Assembly: GCA_030426955.1 (NCBI GenBank)
Contig: JAUHXS010000001.1
Location: 610,395-674,394, forward strand
Reading direction: 5' to 3'
Source: Bacteroidia bacterium
GTDB lineage: Bacteria > Bacteroidota > Bacteroidia > Chitinophagales > JAUHXS01
DNA length: 64,000 nucleotides
The stretch's first letter is position 1, and each line of letters begins with the position of its first letter. This document shows positions 38,442 through 46,640 of the stretch, one piece after another. Position numbers and translations under genes: made by a program. Below the pieces are notes generated by a model. That model was not told the origin of the DNA, did no database searches, and saw only the letters and a list, made by a program, of their open reading frames with translations.

Positions 38442-40748
38442 ATGATTTATACAAGCAAGCCACTTAATCTTTTTATCATAATATTATTCTTAGCTCAAGC
38501 CTCTTTTGCTCAGAAGTTTGTTAATCAACAAGAGTTCGTACAACCCGATCCTAGTGATTATAACCTTAATTGGTTTGGTACCGGTGGCATATCACTATCT
38601 AAAAACCATGCGATTATTGGAGCTGAATTCGAAGCATTTAACGAGATGGGAAACGATTCTTTATATAGAGCAGGTGCCGCTTACATTTATGAAAAAAATT
38701 CAAGCAATGAATGGATTTTTGTTCAAAAATTAGTTGCACCAGATAGAGCAGAACAAGATCTTTTTGCACAATCTGTTAGCATATCAGGAAACTATGCAAT
38801 TGTTGGTGCATATGTGGAAGACGAAGACGCAACAGGTAACAATACAATTCACAGCTCAGGCTCTGCATATATATATGAGCGCGATGGAAGTGGCAATTGG
38901 AACTTTGCACAAAAGATTGTAGCATCCGATAGGGCATCAAGCGACCAGTTTGGATATAGCGTTTGCATACAGGATAGCATTGCAATGGTTGGAGCTTTCC
39001 TTGAAGATGAAGATGAATCTGGCAACAATACAATCAACGGCTCAGGCTCCGTCTATGTTTTTAAAAGAAATGCTGTAGGGGTCTGGAATCAGACACAGAA
39101 GATAGTCGCTTCCTCCCGAAGCGATCTTGACAGGTTTGGCGTAAGTTTATCAATAAATGGAGCCTATGTAGCAATAGGAGCATCCCATGTAAACACAGAT
39201 GCTTCGGGAGGAAATAATATAAGTGATGCTGGTGCTGTTTATATTTTCCAAAAGGACGGTCTAGGCAATTGGAACGAAACACAAAAGATAGTTTCATCAA
39301 ACAGAAAAGCCCAATATTATTTTGGCCAGACAATATCTTTATCAAATGATCGCTTGGCAGTTGGTGTTTACAAAGAAAAAGAAGGTCCATCAGGCTCCCC
39401 TCCAATCTTAACAAACTCGGGAGCAGCATACATTTTTGAAAGAAATGGATTAGGGGTTTGGGAGGAAAAAAACAGAATACTTCCCTCGGATAGAAATGCA
39501 GGTGATTACTTTGGTTACTCAATAGCAATTGAAGGAGACCATGTTTTAGTAGGAGCGTATGGCGAAAAAAAGGATGAAGAAGGCTTAAACTCCATGAATT
39601 TTGCTGGGGCAGTGTATAAGTTTGATCGTAATAACAGTACAGGTGAATGGGCTGAAGCACTTAAAATCGTTCCCAATGATAGAAAAGCAGATGATTTTTT
39701 CGGACAAACGATATCTTTAAGCGATAGCAATATGTTTGTCTTTTCTAGAGGAGAATCAGGCACGCATATTTTCCCTGGCTCTATTTATTACTATGAATAT
39801 ACATGTACTTCCTATGACACCATAGAAGATTCAGCTTGTGATGCATATACAGTACCTTCTGGGAACGCAACATATACTGTAAGTGGTACTTATAATGATA
39901 CTATTCCCAATTCTATGGATTGTGATAGCATCATCACTATTAATTTGACAATAAATCAGTCAACGTCCAACACAATCGATGTTGATGCTTGTGATTCATA
40001 TACAGTACCTTCTGGCAATAAAACCTATACAATGGATGGCACTTATAACGATACTATTCCTAATAGCATGAATTGTGATAGTATTATAACAATAAATCTA
40101 ACCATTAATGAAAACTCTTTTGACCCTAATCCTGACACAATAACAACCTGTGTGGATTATATGTGGCCTATAAGCGGACAAACTTATAATACTAGTGGCA
40201 ATTATACCAGTTCTATTTCTAATAGTCAAGGATGTGACTCTATTTTCAGACTCAACCTTACTATTATGGAAGTAAATACTTCTGTTACATTAACCGATTC
40301 AATATTAACCAGTGAAAATGGAAATGCTGAATACCAATGGATTGATTGTGACAACAACAATATTGCAATCCCCAATGCAACCGAACAGTCCTATGTAGCT
40401 ACAGTAACTGGAAACTATGCTGTCATTGTTACAGAAGATAGCTGTAGCGATACCTCGGCTTGTATACAAGTCACGATTAACGGAAGTAGCACTAATATTG
40501 CAGAGCTAGCTATTTCGAGCCATAAAGTATTTCCAAACCCTACCTCAGAAAACTTAACAATCCAACTAGATCAGTTCTATGAACAGGTAACAATTACGAC
40601 AAAAAGCATCAAAGGAAAAACGATAAGCAATGAGAGCTATCATAATACTAATCGTATAGAACTAGCGCTTAAAGAACCGTCAGGGATTTACTTTATAGAA
40701 ATACTTACTAATAAAAACGACAAGACCTTAAAAGTCTTTAAGAAGTAG
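38442..40748 (+). CDS. Secreted FG-GAP repeat protein with Cys-rich repeats and T9SS domain
   Basis: A 768-residue exported protein. Signal peptide 1-24 (LFIIILFLAQASFAQ). Residues about 30-450 hold seven or so FG-GAP/integrin-alpha-like blades of about 60 residues with a core like FGxSVSI...AIVGAxxEDEDxxGNN...SGSAYIYERDGxGNW, which should form a propeller. Residues about 460-610 carry three Cys-containing repeats (ACDAYTVPSGN...GTYNDTIPNSMDCDSIITINLTI; the second is nearly identical, the third diverged). A T9SS type A domain ends the protein (KVFPNPTSENLTIQL ... GIYFIEIL). Likely surface adhesion or binding. It follows the membrane LuxR gene by 92 bp. Confidence 0.88.
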   Translation: MIYTSKPLNLFIIILFLAQASFAQKFVNQQEFVQPDPSDYNLNWFGTGGISLSKNHAIIGAEFEAFNEMGNDSLYRAGAAYIYEKNSSNEWIFVQKLVAPDRAEQDLFAQSVSISGNYAIVGAYVEDEDATGNNTIHSSGSAYIYERDGSGNWNFAQKIVASDRASSDQFGYSVCIQDSIAMVGAFLEDEDESGNNTINGSGSVYVFKRNAVGVWNQTQKIVASSRSDLDRFGVSLSINGAYVAIGASHVNTDASGGNNISDAGAVYIFQKDGLGNWNETQKIVSSNRKAQYYFGQTISLSNDRLAVGVYKEKEGPSGSPPILTNSGAAYIFERNGLGVWEEKNRILPSDRNAGDYFGYSIAIEGDHVLVGAYGEKKDEEGLNSMNFAGAVYKFDRNNSTGEWAEALKIVPNDRKADDFFGQTISLSDSNMFVFSRGESGTHIFPGSIYYYEYTCTSYDTIEDSACDAYTVPSGNATYTVSGTYNDTIPNSMDCDSIITINLTINQSTSNTIDVDACDSYTVPSGNKTYTMDGTYNDTIPNSMNCDSIITINLTINENSFDPNPDTITTCVDYMWPISGQTYNTSGNYTSSISNSQGCDSIFRLNLTIMEVNTSVTLTDSILTSENGNAEYQWIDCDNNNIAIPNATEQSYVATVTGNYAVIVTEDSCSDTSACIQVTINGSSTNIAELAISSHKVFPNPTSENLTIQLDQFYEQVTITTKSIKGKTISNESYHNTNRIELALKEPSGIYFIEILTNKNDKTLKVFKK

Positions 40749-40793
40749 TTTTTTAAAAAAAATCTCATCAGCATATACAAATACAAAAACGTA

Positions 40794-40835
40794 GTAGCTA
40801 TGACATTTGACACTAAATTCAGATATCATAGCTAC
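40794..40835 (+). promoter_or_regulatory. Inverted repeat upstream of the lptF/G-like gene
   Basis: GTAGCTATGA (40794-40803) and TCATAGCTAC (40826-40835) form a perfect 10-bp stem around a 22-nt loop. There is no T-run. It ends 56 nt before the TTG start of the permease gene. It could be an operator or an RNA hairpin. Confidence 0.5.
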
Positions 40836-40891
40836 TTACTTGCCCTATGAACGTCTAAAATAGTATTATCTTTAAGGTCTAAACTATTATA

Positions 40892-42337
40892 TTGAAAAAA
40901 ATAGACCGCCTTGTCATACAAACTTACCTAGGTCCTTTTATACTTACTTTCTTCATCACTTTATTCATTTTTGTGATGCAGTTTTTATGGAAGTATATTG
41001 ATGACCTCGTCGGAAAAGGTCTTGAGATAAAAATTGTACTAGAACTCCTTTTTTATGCCTCTGCGAGCATGGTTCCAATGGCTCTTCCACTTGCAGTGCT
41101 TTTATCTTCTATTATGACATTTGGAACACTTGGAGAACACAATGAACTTGTTTCCATGAAAGCCTCAGGCATATCTTTGCTAAGAATTATGCGTTCCTTA
41201 ATTGTAGGTGTAGGTTTAATAAGCCTAGGTGCTTTTCTTTTTTCCAACTACGCATTACCCTACTCTAATCTGAAATTCAGTGCGCTTTTATATGACATTA
41301 CACACCAAAAGCCCGCACTTAATATCAAAGAACGTATTTTTTATAAAGGCTTTGAAGGTTTTAGTATTAGAGTAAATAAAAAAGAAAGTGACAACAGAAC
41401 GATTCACGATATTATGGTATATGATCATACTAGTGGACGTGGCAATGATAATCTCTTAATTGCAAAAAAAGGAGAAATGTACTCCTCTCCAGACCAACGG
41501 TTTCTCATTCTAAAGCTATTTAACGGCAGTCAATATCAAGATTTAGCGCCTCAAAAAAGCAAAGACAAGAAAAAAAATAAAAAGAATTCGAATCATTTTG
41601 AAACAGTCAGAATCAATTTTCACGAATGGGAAAAGGTTTTTGATATGTCTGGTTTTGACATGAGTAGGACGGACGAGTCCTTATTTCAAAACCATTATCA
41701 AATGATGAGCATCAGTCAATTAAATAGCTGTATAGATACGCTAGAAAATGAGCTAGATGGAGGATTTGACATTCTTGAAAAACAAGTAGAAAAGGATTTC
41801 TTCTTTATTTCAGACACTTTAAAAAGCATCCCCATCTCAGATAGTTCCGTTTTAGCCTCTAAAGATATCTTTGGGCTAACAAAAACCCCTAATGTTACAC
41901 TTACAAAATCACTTAGAACTGCCAGAAACCTTAAAAATGTAGCTTCTGTTCTAAAAAACAACTACCAAAACAAAAGAACTCAGCTTACCAAAACCCATAT
42001 TGAATGGCATAGGAAGTTTACACTGTCTGTTGCTTGTATTATATTATTTTTTATCGGAGGTCCGCTGGGGGCTATCATTAGAAAAGGAGGACTAGGATTA
42101 CCCTTAGTTGTTGCAGTACTGTTCTTTATATGCTTTCACGTACTTTCCATTATGGGTGAGAAATTTGCCAAAGAACAAGTTATCGAAAGCTTTCAAGGTA
42201 TGTGGCTACCCTCTTCAATCCTGCTGCCCATAGGCATTATTCTAACCTACAGAGTAATGTACGACTCGGTAATCTTCAGTTTAGATTGGTATAAGAGAAT
42301 TCCATCAAATCTTTTAAAATTGATCAGATCGAAATGA
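40892..42337 (+). CDS. LptF/LptG-family permease (YjgP/YjgQ)
   Basis: A 481-residue inner-membrane permease of the lipopolysaccharide export ABC transporter (with LptB; partners LptC, A, D and E are not in this window). Three N-terminal spans (about 12-35, 60-85, 100-122) carry the family motif TFGTLGEHNELVSMKASGISLLRIM. A periplasmic jelly-roll region (about 140-360) follows, then three C-terminal spans (about 370-465: CIILFFIGGPLGAIIRKGGLGLPLVVAVLFFICFH). The start is TTG at 40892, fitting the family N-terminus (KKIDRLVIQTYLGPF). F versus G cannot be settled. It overlaps the PAP2 gene by 4 bp. Confidence 0.9.
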   Translation: MKKIDRLVIQTYLGPFILTFFITLFIFVMQFLWKYIDDLVGKGLEIKIVLELLFYASASMVPMALPLAVLLSSIMTFGTLGEHNELVSMKASGISLLRIMRSLIVGVGLISLGAFLFSNYALPYSNLKFSALLYDITHQKPALNIKERIFYKGFEGFSIRVNKKESDNRTIHDIMVYDHTSGRGNDNLLIAKKGEMYSSPDQRFLILKLFNGSQYQDLAPQKSKDKKKNKKNSNHFETVRINFHEWEKVFDMSGFDMSRTDESLFQNHYQMMSISQLNSCIDTLENELDGGFDILEKQVEKDFFFISDTLKSIPISDSSVLASKDIFGLTKTPNVTLTKSLRTARNLKNVASVLKNNYQNKRTQLTKTHIEWHRKFTLSVACIILFFIGGPLGAIIRKGGLGLPLVVAVLFFICFHVLSIMGEKFAKEQVIESFQGMWLPSSILLPIGIILTYRVMYDSVIFSLDWYKRIPSNLLKLIRSK

Positions 42338-42987
42338 GCCTAGGCTTCAAAAGACACAAGTACTTCTTCCTTCCCTTTACATTGTTTCTTTTATTAGGTA
42401 TTGGAGTCTTACTTCTGTCCAATAAAGGAGATTTTTATTTACTCGTCAACAGACATCATTGTACTTTTGGAGATTATTTCTTCCAATACATTACACATCT
42501 CGGACATGGACTTATGTATCTACCATTTATTATAATTGCCATATTATTTTTCTCCTACAGAGACGCAATTATGCTTATATGCAATGGGATACATTTAGCT
42601 ATTGTAATCAATACTGCTAAAAGACTTATTTTTCCAGATGCATTAAGACCGAAAGCATTTTTTCAAGACATCTCCGACCAACTTTACTTTATTGATGGTC
42701 TAAAAATTAATCTTTTTCATAGCTTTCCGTCGGGTCATACCGCAACAGCATTCTCTCTTGCGACTATGCTCATGCTATTATATTCTAAAAACAGAAGAAT
42801 TGACCTACTGTTATTTATATTGGCTTTGCTTGCTGGTTTCTCAAGAATATATCTTTCGCAACATTTTCTAGAAGACGTTTTGGTTGGAAGTTTAATTGGT
42901 GTTACAATAACATTAATTACCAAAATCATTACTGATATGCTTGAATTCATGAGCACTGATAAACTAAACAAAGCCATTTTAAAGTAA
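42334..42987 (+). CDS. PAP2-family membrane phosphatase
   Basis: A 217-residue membrane protein with five to six spans. The three-part PAP2 active site is present: KRLIFPDALRPK (motif C1, with RP), SFPSGHTATAFS (C2, catalytic His) and SRIYLSQHFLEDVLVG (C3, His and Asp). Such enzymes dephosphorylate undecaprenyl pyrophosphate, phosphatidylglycerol phosphate or the 1/4' phosphates of lipid A. It is translationally coupled (4-bp ATGA overlap) to the upstream Lpt permease gene and lies 1 bp before a GT39 glycosyltransferase gene. Lipid A dephosphorylation or undecaprenyl-phosphate recycling are the main options. Confidence 0.88.
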   Translation: MSLGFKRHKYFFLPFTLFLLLGIGVLLLSNKGDFYLLVNRHHCTFGDYFFQYITHLGHGLMYLPFIIIAILFFSYRDAIMLICNGIHLAIVINTAKRLIFPDALRPKAFFQDISDQLYFIDGLKINLFHSFPSGHTATAFSLATMLMLLYSKNRRIDLLLFILALLAGFSRIYLSQHFLEDVLVGSLIGVTITLITKIITDMLEFMSTDKLNKAILK

Positions 42988-42988
42988 T

Positions 42989-44656
42989 ATGTTTAGACTA
43001 AAACCTGCATCTTACTCCTATCTAATCATTGGCTTGTGCTCCCTGCTTTTCCTTCCTTTTTTAGGTGGCGTTAACCTATTCGACTGGGATGAAATAAATT
43101 TTGCGGAATGCGCCAGAGAAATGATTGTGCTAAATGATTATCTGCGCGTGCACATCAACTTTGAACCGTTTTGGGAAAAGCCTCCATTTTTCTTTTGGCT
43201 ACAAGCAGGTGCGATGCATTTATTTGGGATCAATGAATATGCTGCGAGATTCCCAAATGCTATTTGTGGCATATTAACAGTCTGGCTCTTATTCAAAATA
43301 GGATCAAGACTGCACGACAAAACGTTTGGAGTCATATGGAGTCTCGTCTATATGGGCTCATTCCTGCCCCACTTATACTTCAAATCTGGTATAATAGATC
43401 CTTATTTCAATCTATTTATATTTCTTGGACTTTACTGGTTTATCCTCTCCTACTGGAAAAATGATTCTATCGAACTTGAACTAAAGTATACATCAAAACG
43501 ATATCTTGTCTTGAGTGGCCTGGCAACAGGCCTAGCTATTTTAACCAAAGGTCAGGTTGCCTATTTAATATTAGCACTAACTGTTGGCATTTATTTGGCA
43601 CTCAAAAAGTTCAGAACGAAAATCAAATGGCTAGATCTGTTTTTAGTTTCTATTATCGCCTTAGTTCCTATGATTGCCTATTATGGCATCGAGACCATTT
43701 TAAACGGGCCATGGCTCATTACAGAGTTTATTCGGTATCAATACAGATTATTGAGTACGCCCGATGCTGGACATGGAGGTTTCTTTGGTTATCATTTTGT
43801 CGTATTATTATTGGGGTGTTTTCCAGCGTCGCTTTTCACCATTCAATCATTTTTTTCAAAGAATGATACAGACAAAAAATTTCAACGGGATTTCAAAAAG
43901 TGGATGACCATTCTATTTTGGGTTGTACTGATATTATTTACCTTGGTGAAGTCTAAAATAGTACACTATTCTTCTATATGCTATTTCCCGTTAACTTACC
44001 TAGCGGGTACTTTCATCTATTCAAGTATCAAGAGCAAAAGCAAAGTTCCCAGTTGGATCATTATCTCAATTGGAGCAATTGGCAGCTTGTTGTCCTTCGT
44101 GTTATTTGCCTTACCACAATTGATCAAAAGAAAAGAATTAATCATACCATATATTAAAGATCCGTTTGCAGTATCAAACCTGGAGGCAAATATTACTTGG
44201 ACGGGCTGGGAGTCTATTGTAGGAATACTATTCCTGATAACTACTGTTCTTTTGATCAGATCGTTAAAAAAGCAGCAATACCAAATAGCTTTATATACAT
44301 TTGTCATAGGCAACGTTATCACATTACATAGCTTTTTATACCTATTCACAGGGAAGATTGAGGGTTATAGCCAAAGAACAGCCATTGAATTCTATGAATC
44401 TCTTGAAGGCAAATCTTGTTATGTGGTTTCTTTGCACAAAAGCTATGCTCCTTTTTTCTACAGCAAACGCCAACCCGCAGACTATTCAGCAATATTATCA
44501 AAAGAACAACTTTTAACAGGAGAAATAGACAAACCAGTTTATGCGGTTTGCAAGATTACTCAAGTGAAGCATATTAAAGAAAGATATCCTGAGTTAATAG
44601 AACTAGAACGGAAAGATGGTTTTGTGTTTTTTGAAAGGATCTCAAGTAAAAAGTGA
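42989..44656 (+). CDS. GT39/ArnT-like membrane glycosyltransferase
   Basis: A 555-residue polytopic GT-C enzyme with about eleven to twelve spans. The first periplasmic loop has the catalytic acidic motif FDWDEINFAECAREM followed by FEPFWEKPPFFFWLQA, the ArnT/PMT pattern. It also has NEYAARFPNAI, which is family-typical. These enzymes transfer a sugar from a polyprenyl-phosphate donor to lipid A (ArnT) or to proteins at the periplasmic face. It starts 1 bp after the PAP2 gene, in the same operon as the Lpt permease, which favours a lipid A or other lipid acceptor. The C-terminal region (about 440-555) is a soluble periplasmic domain. Confidence 0.85.
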   Translation: MFRLKPASYSYLIIGLCSLLFLPFLGGVNLFDWDEINFAECAREMIVLNDYLRVHINFEPFWEKPPFFFWLQAGAMHLFGINEYAARFPNAICGILTVWLLFKIGSRLHDKTFGVIWSLVYMGSFLPHLYFKSGIIDPYFNLFIFLGLYWFILSYWKNDSIELELKYTSKRYLVLSGLATGLAILTKGQVAYLILALTVGIYLALKKFRTKIKWLDLFLVSIIALVPMIAYYGIETILNGPWLITEFIRYQYRLLSTPDAGHGGFFGYHFVVLLLGCFPASLFTIQSFFSKNDTDKKFQRDFKKWMTILFWVVLILFTLVKSKIVHYSSICYFPLTYLAGTFIYSSIKSKSKVPSWIIISIGAIGSLLSFVLFALPQLIKRKELIIPYIKDPFAVSNLEANITWTGWESIVGILFLITTVLLIRSLKKQQYQIALYTFVIGNVITLHSFLYLFTGKIEGYSQRTAIEFYESLEGKSCYVVSLHKSYAPFFYSKRQPADYSAILSKEQLLTGEIDKPVYAVCKITQVKHIKERYPELIELERKDGFVFFERISSKK

Positions 44657-44675
44657 GACGGAATTAAAATATAAA

Positions 44676-44740
44676 GCACGCGTTACAAACGCGCGCTAGA
44701 TAATAGATCAACTGCCTCTTTGTAGTTTGCAACTACGAAG
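44676..44740. repeat. Two short palindromes (REP-like) after the GT39 gene
   Basis: GCACGCGTT-aca-AACGCGCGC (44676-44696) and CTTTGTAGTT-TGC-AACTACGAAG (44718-44740), each able to fold. They are GC-richer than their surroundings. I recall similar palindromes in other Bacteroidota intergenic regions but cannot confirm it here. They may also act as a bidirectional terminator. Confidence 0.55.
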
Positions 44741-44839
44741 TTTTCTTAACTCGATTTGCCATCAAAATGCTAAAATTCGAAAAATAAGACTTGTAATTGG
44801 TTTAACGACAATCTTTATTTGCAATTAAAATACAAGTAA

Positions 44840-45052
44840 ATGATTTTAAGAAACAGACAACTGAAAAGGATTTCAATCGCAGAATCCAAAAAGATTGTAG
44901 GCAAGGCTAACATAGGAATTTATACTCCTTGGGTATTAGATTATGTATTAGAAAATTCTGACGAATTGATCTGTGAATGTGATATAACATATTCATATGA
45001 TCCCAGTTCATCCACATGTGACCCAGAATGCCCAGTTATACATATTCCATAA
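44840..45052 (+). CDS. Small peptide with leader-like N-terminus and Cys-containing C-terminus
   Basis: A 70-residue frame beginning MILRNRQLKRISIAESKKIVGK. The basic N-terminus followed by E-S-K-K-I-V-G-K resembles the leader of some Bacteroidota ribosomal peptide natural products (a helix ending in I-x-G-G), though the second Gly is Lys. The C-terminal third, from residue 46, has four cysteines (ICECDI, STCDPECPV). No signal peptide of classical type and no modification enzyme or transporter is adjacent. A possible promoter, TTG-N20-TTTATTTG, lies about 25 nt before the ATG. Function is unknown; a cargo peptide is only a hypothesis. A short Cys-rich toxin-like or metal-binding protein is an alternative. 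Confidence 0.5.
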   Translation: MILRNRQLKRISIAESKKIVGKANIGIYTPWVLDYVLENSDELICECDITYSYDPSSSTCDPECPVIHIP

Positions 45053-45087
45053 TAGATATTATTTAAATAGTGTACGGTCTCTCTATC

Positions 45088-45178
45088 GCAGGCATCCGCT
45101 TGTGATTTATTATTAAACTTATAAAACCTGTCGTGTATTAAAACAATACCCTTAATATTGTTCCTAGCAGATGCTTGC
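45088..45178 (+). ncRNA. Structured intergenic element between the small peptide gene and rplS
   Basis: Outer arms GCAGGCATCCGC (45088-45099) and GCAGATGCTTGC (45167-45178) pair over 12 positions with one wobble and one mismatch. Inner arms AACAATA (45142-45148) and TATTGTT (45156-45162) are perfect. A 6-T run appears at 45190-45195. It could be a terminator-like 3' end of the peptide transcript, a small RNA or part of an rplS leader. Confidence 0.4.
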
Positions 45179-45261
45179 AACAGAAGCTTTTTTATGACTC
45201 GGCCTGATAATCTAAAACACTACCAAAAATTGTACTTCTTTAAGTCATTTTATACACTTCA

Positions 45262-45294
45262 TTGTTCTTTTTGTAATGTAATTTTGTATCTTTG
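45262..45294 (+). promoter_or_regulatory. Putative rplS promoter
   Basis: TATCTTTG (45287-45294) matches the -7 consensus. The closest TTG (45262-45264) gives a 22-nt spacer, longer than usual. The ATG follows 26 nt after the -7 element. Confidence 0.55.
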
Positions 45295-45320
45295 CAAGCC
45301 ACTATCAGAAACGATGTAAA

Positions 45321-45863
45321 ATGGAAAACAAAGAACAAGCTACTGAAGAAGTAAAAGCTGCTGATACAAATGCTGAAAACACTGAAGCAAAACAAGATAA
45401 TGCAGCTGAGCAAAAAGAGGCTCCAAAGGAAGAAGTAGTAGAGGCTAAAACAGAGGAGGCTCCGCAAGCTGCTGAAACACCAGAGGCAGCAAAAGAAGAA
45501 AAAGCTCCTGCGAAAGAGTCATTAGAATTTGATGGTCAAAATATTGTCGCTCCTAAATTAGATTATCCTGAGTTTAAAGCAGGAGACACTATTACGGTTA
45601 ATTATAAAATTATCGAGGGAGACAAGCAAAGAATTCAGGCTTTCAAAGGTGATGTCATTCAAAGAAAAGGTTCTGGAATTTCTCAGACATTTACAGTAAG
45701 AAAAGTATCTAATGGAATTGGCGTGGAGAGAATCTTCCCATTATACTCTCCTAACATTGATAGCATTCAAGTCAACAAGAGCGGTTCGGTAAGAAGAGCT
45801 AGAATTTTCTACTTAAGAGAGCTAAAAGGTAAGAAAGCTAGAATTAAGGAGAAAAGAAGATAA
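45321..45863 (+). CDS. rplS: Ribosomal protein L19 (bL19) with long acidic N-terminal extension
   Basis: A 180-residue protein. The C-terminal ~100 residues are a complete bL19 ([73 protein letters not shown]), which sits at the 30S-50S interface. The first ~78 residues are an Ala/Glu/Lys/Pro-rich low-complexity stretch. Normal bL19 is about 115-120 residues, so this one carries about 65 extra. A start codon directly at the core is not available in frame, so the extension is real in the gene as read. It stands alone, not next to trmD or rpsP, and is closed by a perfect terminator. Confidence 0.95.
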   Translation: MENKEQATEEVKAADTNAENTEAKQDNAAEQKEAPKEEVVEAKTEEAPQAAETPEAAKEEKAPAKESLEFDGQNIVAPKLDYPEFKAGDTITVNYKIIEGDKQRIQAFKGDVIQRKGSGISQTFTVRKVSNGIGVERIFPLYSPNIDSIQVNKSGSVRRARIFYLRELKGKKARIKEKRR

Positions 45864-45889
45864 TAACTATCACATTATTCAAAAAGGAA

Positions 45890-45915
45890 AAGGTCAACCT
45901 AGGTTGACCTTTTTT
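45890..45915 (+). terminator. Rho-independent terminator after rplS
   Basis: Perfect palindromic stem AAGGTCAACC-TA-GGTTGACCTT followed by a T-run. Confidence 0.93.
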
Positions 45916-46018
45916 ATTATTCCACCATATCCTAATAATTGGACTTCGAATAAATTCATATTTGCAAATAATAGAATAATTATCGTTAAGTCTATCTTAG
46001 ATAATTATCTATAACTCT

Positions 46019-46063
46019 AGATTGCTTCTTTTTCTCAACCATGTTTCGAAAAATCGCAATGAC
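46019..46063. repeat. REP-like fragment between rplS and infC
   Basis: AGATTGCTTC (46019-46028) facing TCGCAATGAC (46054-46063) matches the outer words of a second dispersed repeat I recall as common in Bacteroidota (GTCATTGCGA...GAAGCAATCT). The inner part is diverged (TTTCTCAACC, TTTCGAAAAA). It lies between the convergent rplS and infC genes. Confidence 0.6.
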
Positions 46064-46077
46064 ACTTATCTGGTGCG

Positions 46078-46635
46078 CTATTTCTTTTTAGCCTTAGGGT
46101 TGATCAAGACAAACATTCTTCTACCCTCTAGCTTAGGCATTTGCTCTAAAGCACCTACATCCTCCAAACGTTTAGCTAACTTCAACAAAATCAACTCTCC
46201 TCTATCTTTAAAGGCGATATTTCTTCCTCTAAACTGCACCATCGCTTTTACTTTTGCTCCATCTTGCAAAAATTTCTCTGCGTGTTTTGCCTTAAACTCA
46301 AAGTCGTGATCGTCAGTATTAGGCGTAAAACGAATCTCTTTTAATACAGTCTTAACAGCCTTTGCCTTGATCTCTTTTTCTTTCTTTTTCTTTTCGTATA
46401 AAAACTTCTTGTAATCAATAATTTTACAAACCGGAGGCTCTGCATTAGGCGAGATCTCAACTAAGTCTAATTCTTGATCTTTAGATATTCTTAATGCTTC
46501 ATCTAAATTGTAAACCCCAACCTCAACGTTCTCGCCTACTAATCGAACTTTGGGTGTTCTTATCTCTTCATTGATCCTATTTGGATTCTGTTTTCTAAAT
46601 CTATTACCTCTGTAACCTTTGTTTCTAGATTGCAA
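46078..46635 (-). CDS. infC: Translation initiation factor IF-3
   Basis: A 185-residue factor that binds the 30S subunit and checks the start codon. IF3_N (about 18-88: INEEIRTPKVRLVGENVEVGVYNLDEAL, LDLVEISPNAEPPVCKI) is followed by a Lys/Glu-rich linker helix and IF3_C (about 95-180: EIRFTPNTDDHDFEFKAKHAEKFL, FRGRNIAFKDRG). The best start is a TTG at 46635, 5 nt after the thrS stop. No ATG fits, and rare start codons on infC are known to support autoregulation by IF-3. It belongs to a TPR-thrS-infC operon. The usual next genes rpmI and rplT are absent here. Confidence 0.95.
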   Translation of the reverse strand: MQSRNKGYRGNRFRKQNPNRINEEIRTPKVRLVGENVEVGVYNLDEALRISKDQELDLVEISPNAEPPVCKIIDYKKFLYEKKKKEKEIKAKAVKTVLKEIRFTPNTDDHDFEFKAKHAEKFLQDGAKVKAMVQFRGRNIAFKDRGELILLKLAKRLEDVGALEQMPKLEGRRMFVLINPKAKKK

Positions 46636-46640
46636 ATTAT

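Noticed and set aside
39061..39660. 199-codon minus-strand frame opposite the FG-GAP gene
   Set aside because: It mirrors the repeat region of the FG-GAP protein; its His/Leu-rich composition is an artefact of the repeats on the other strand.
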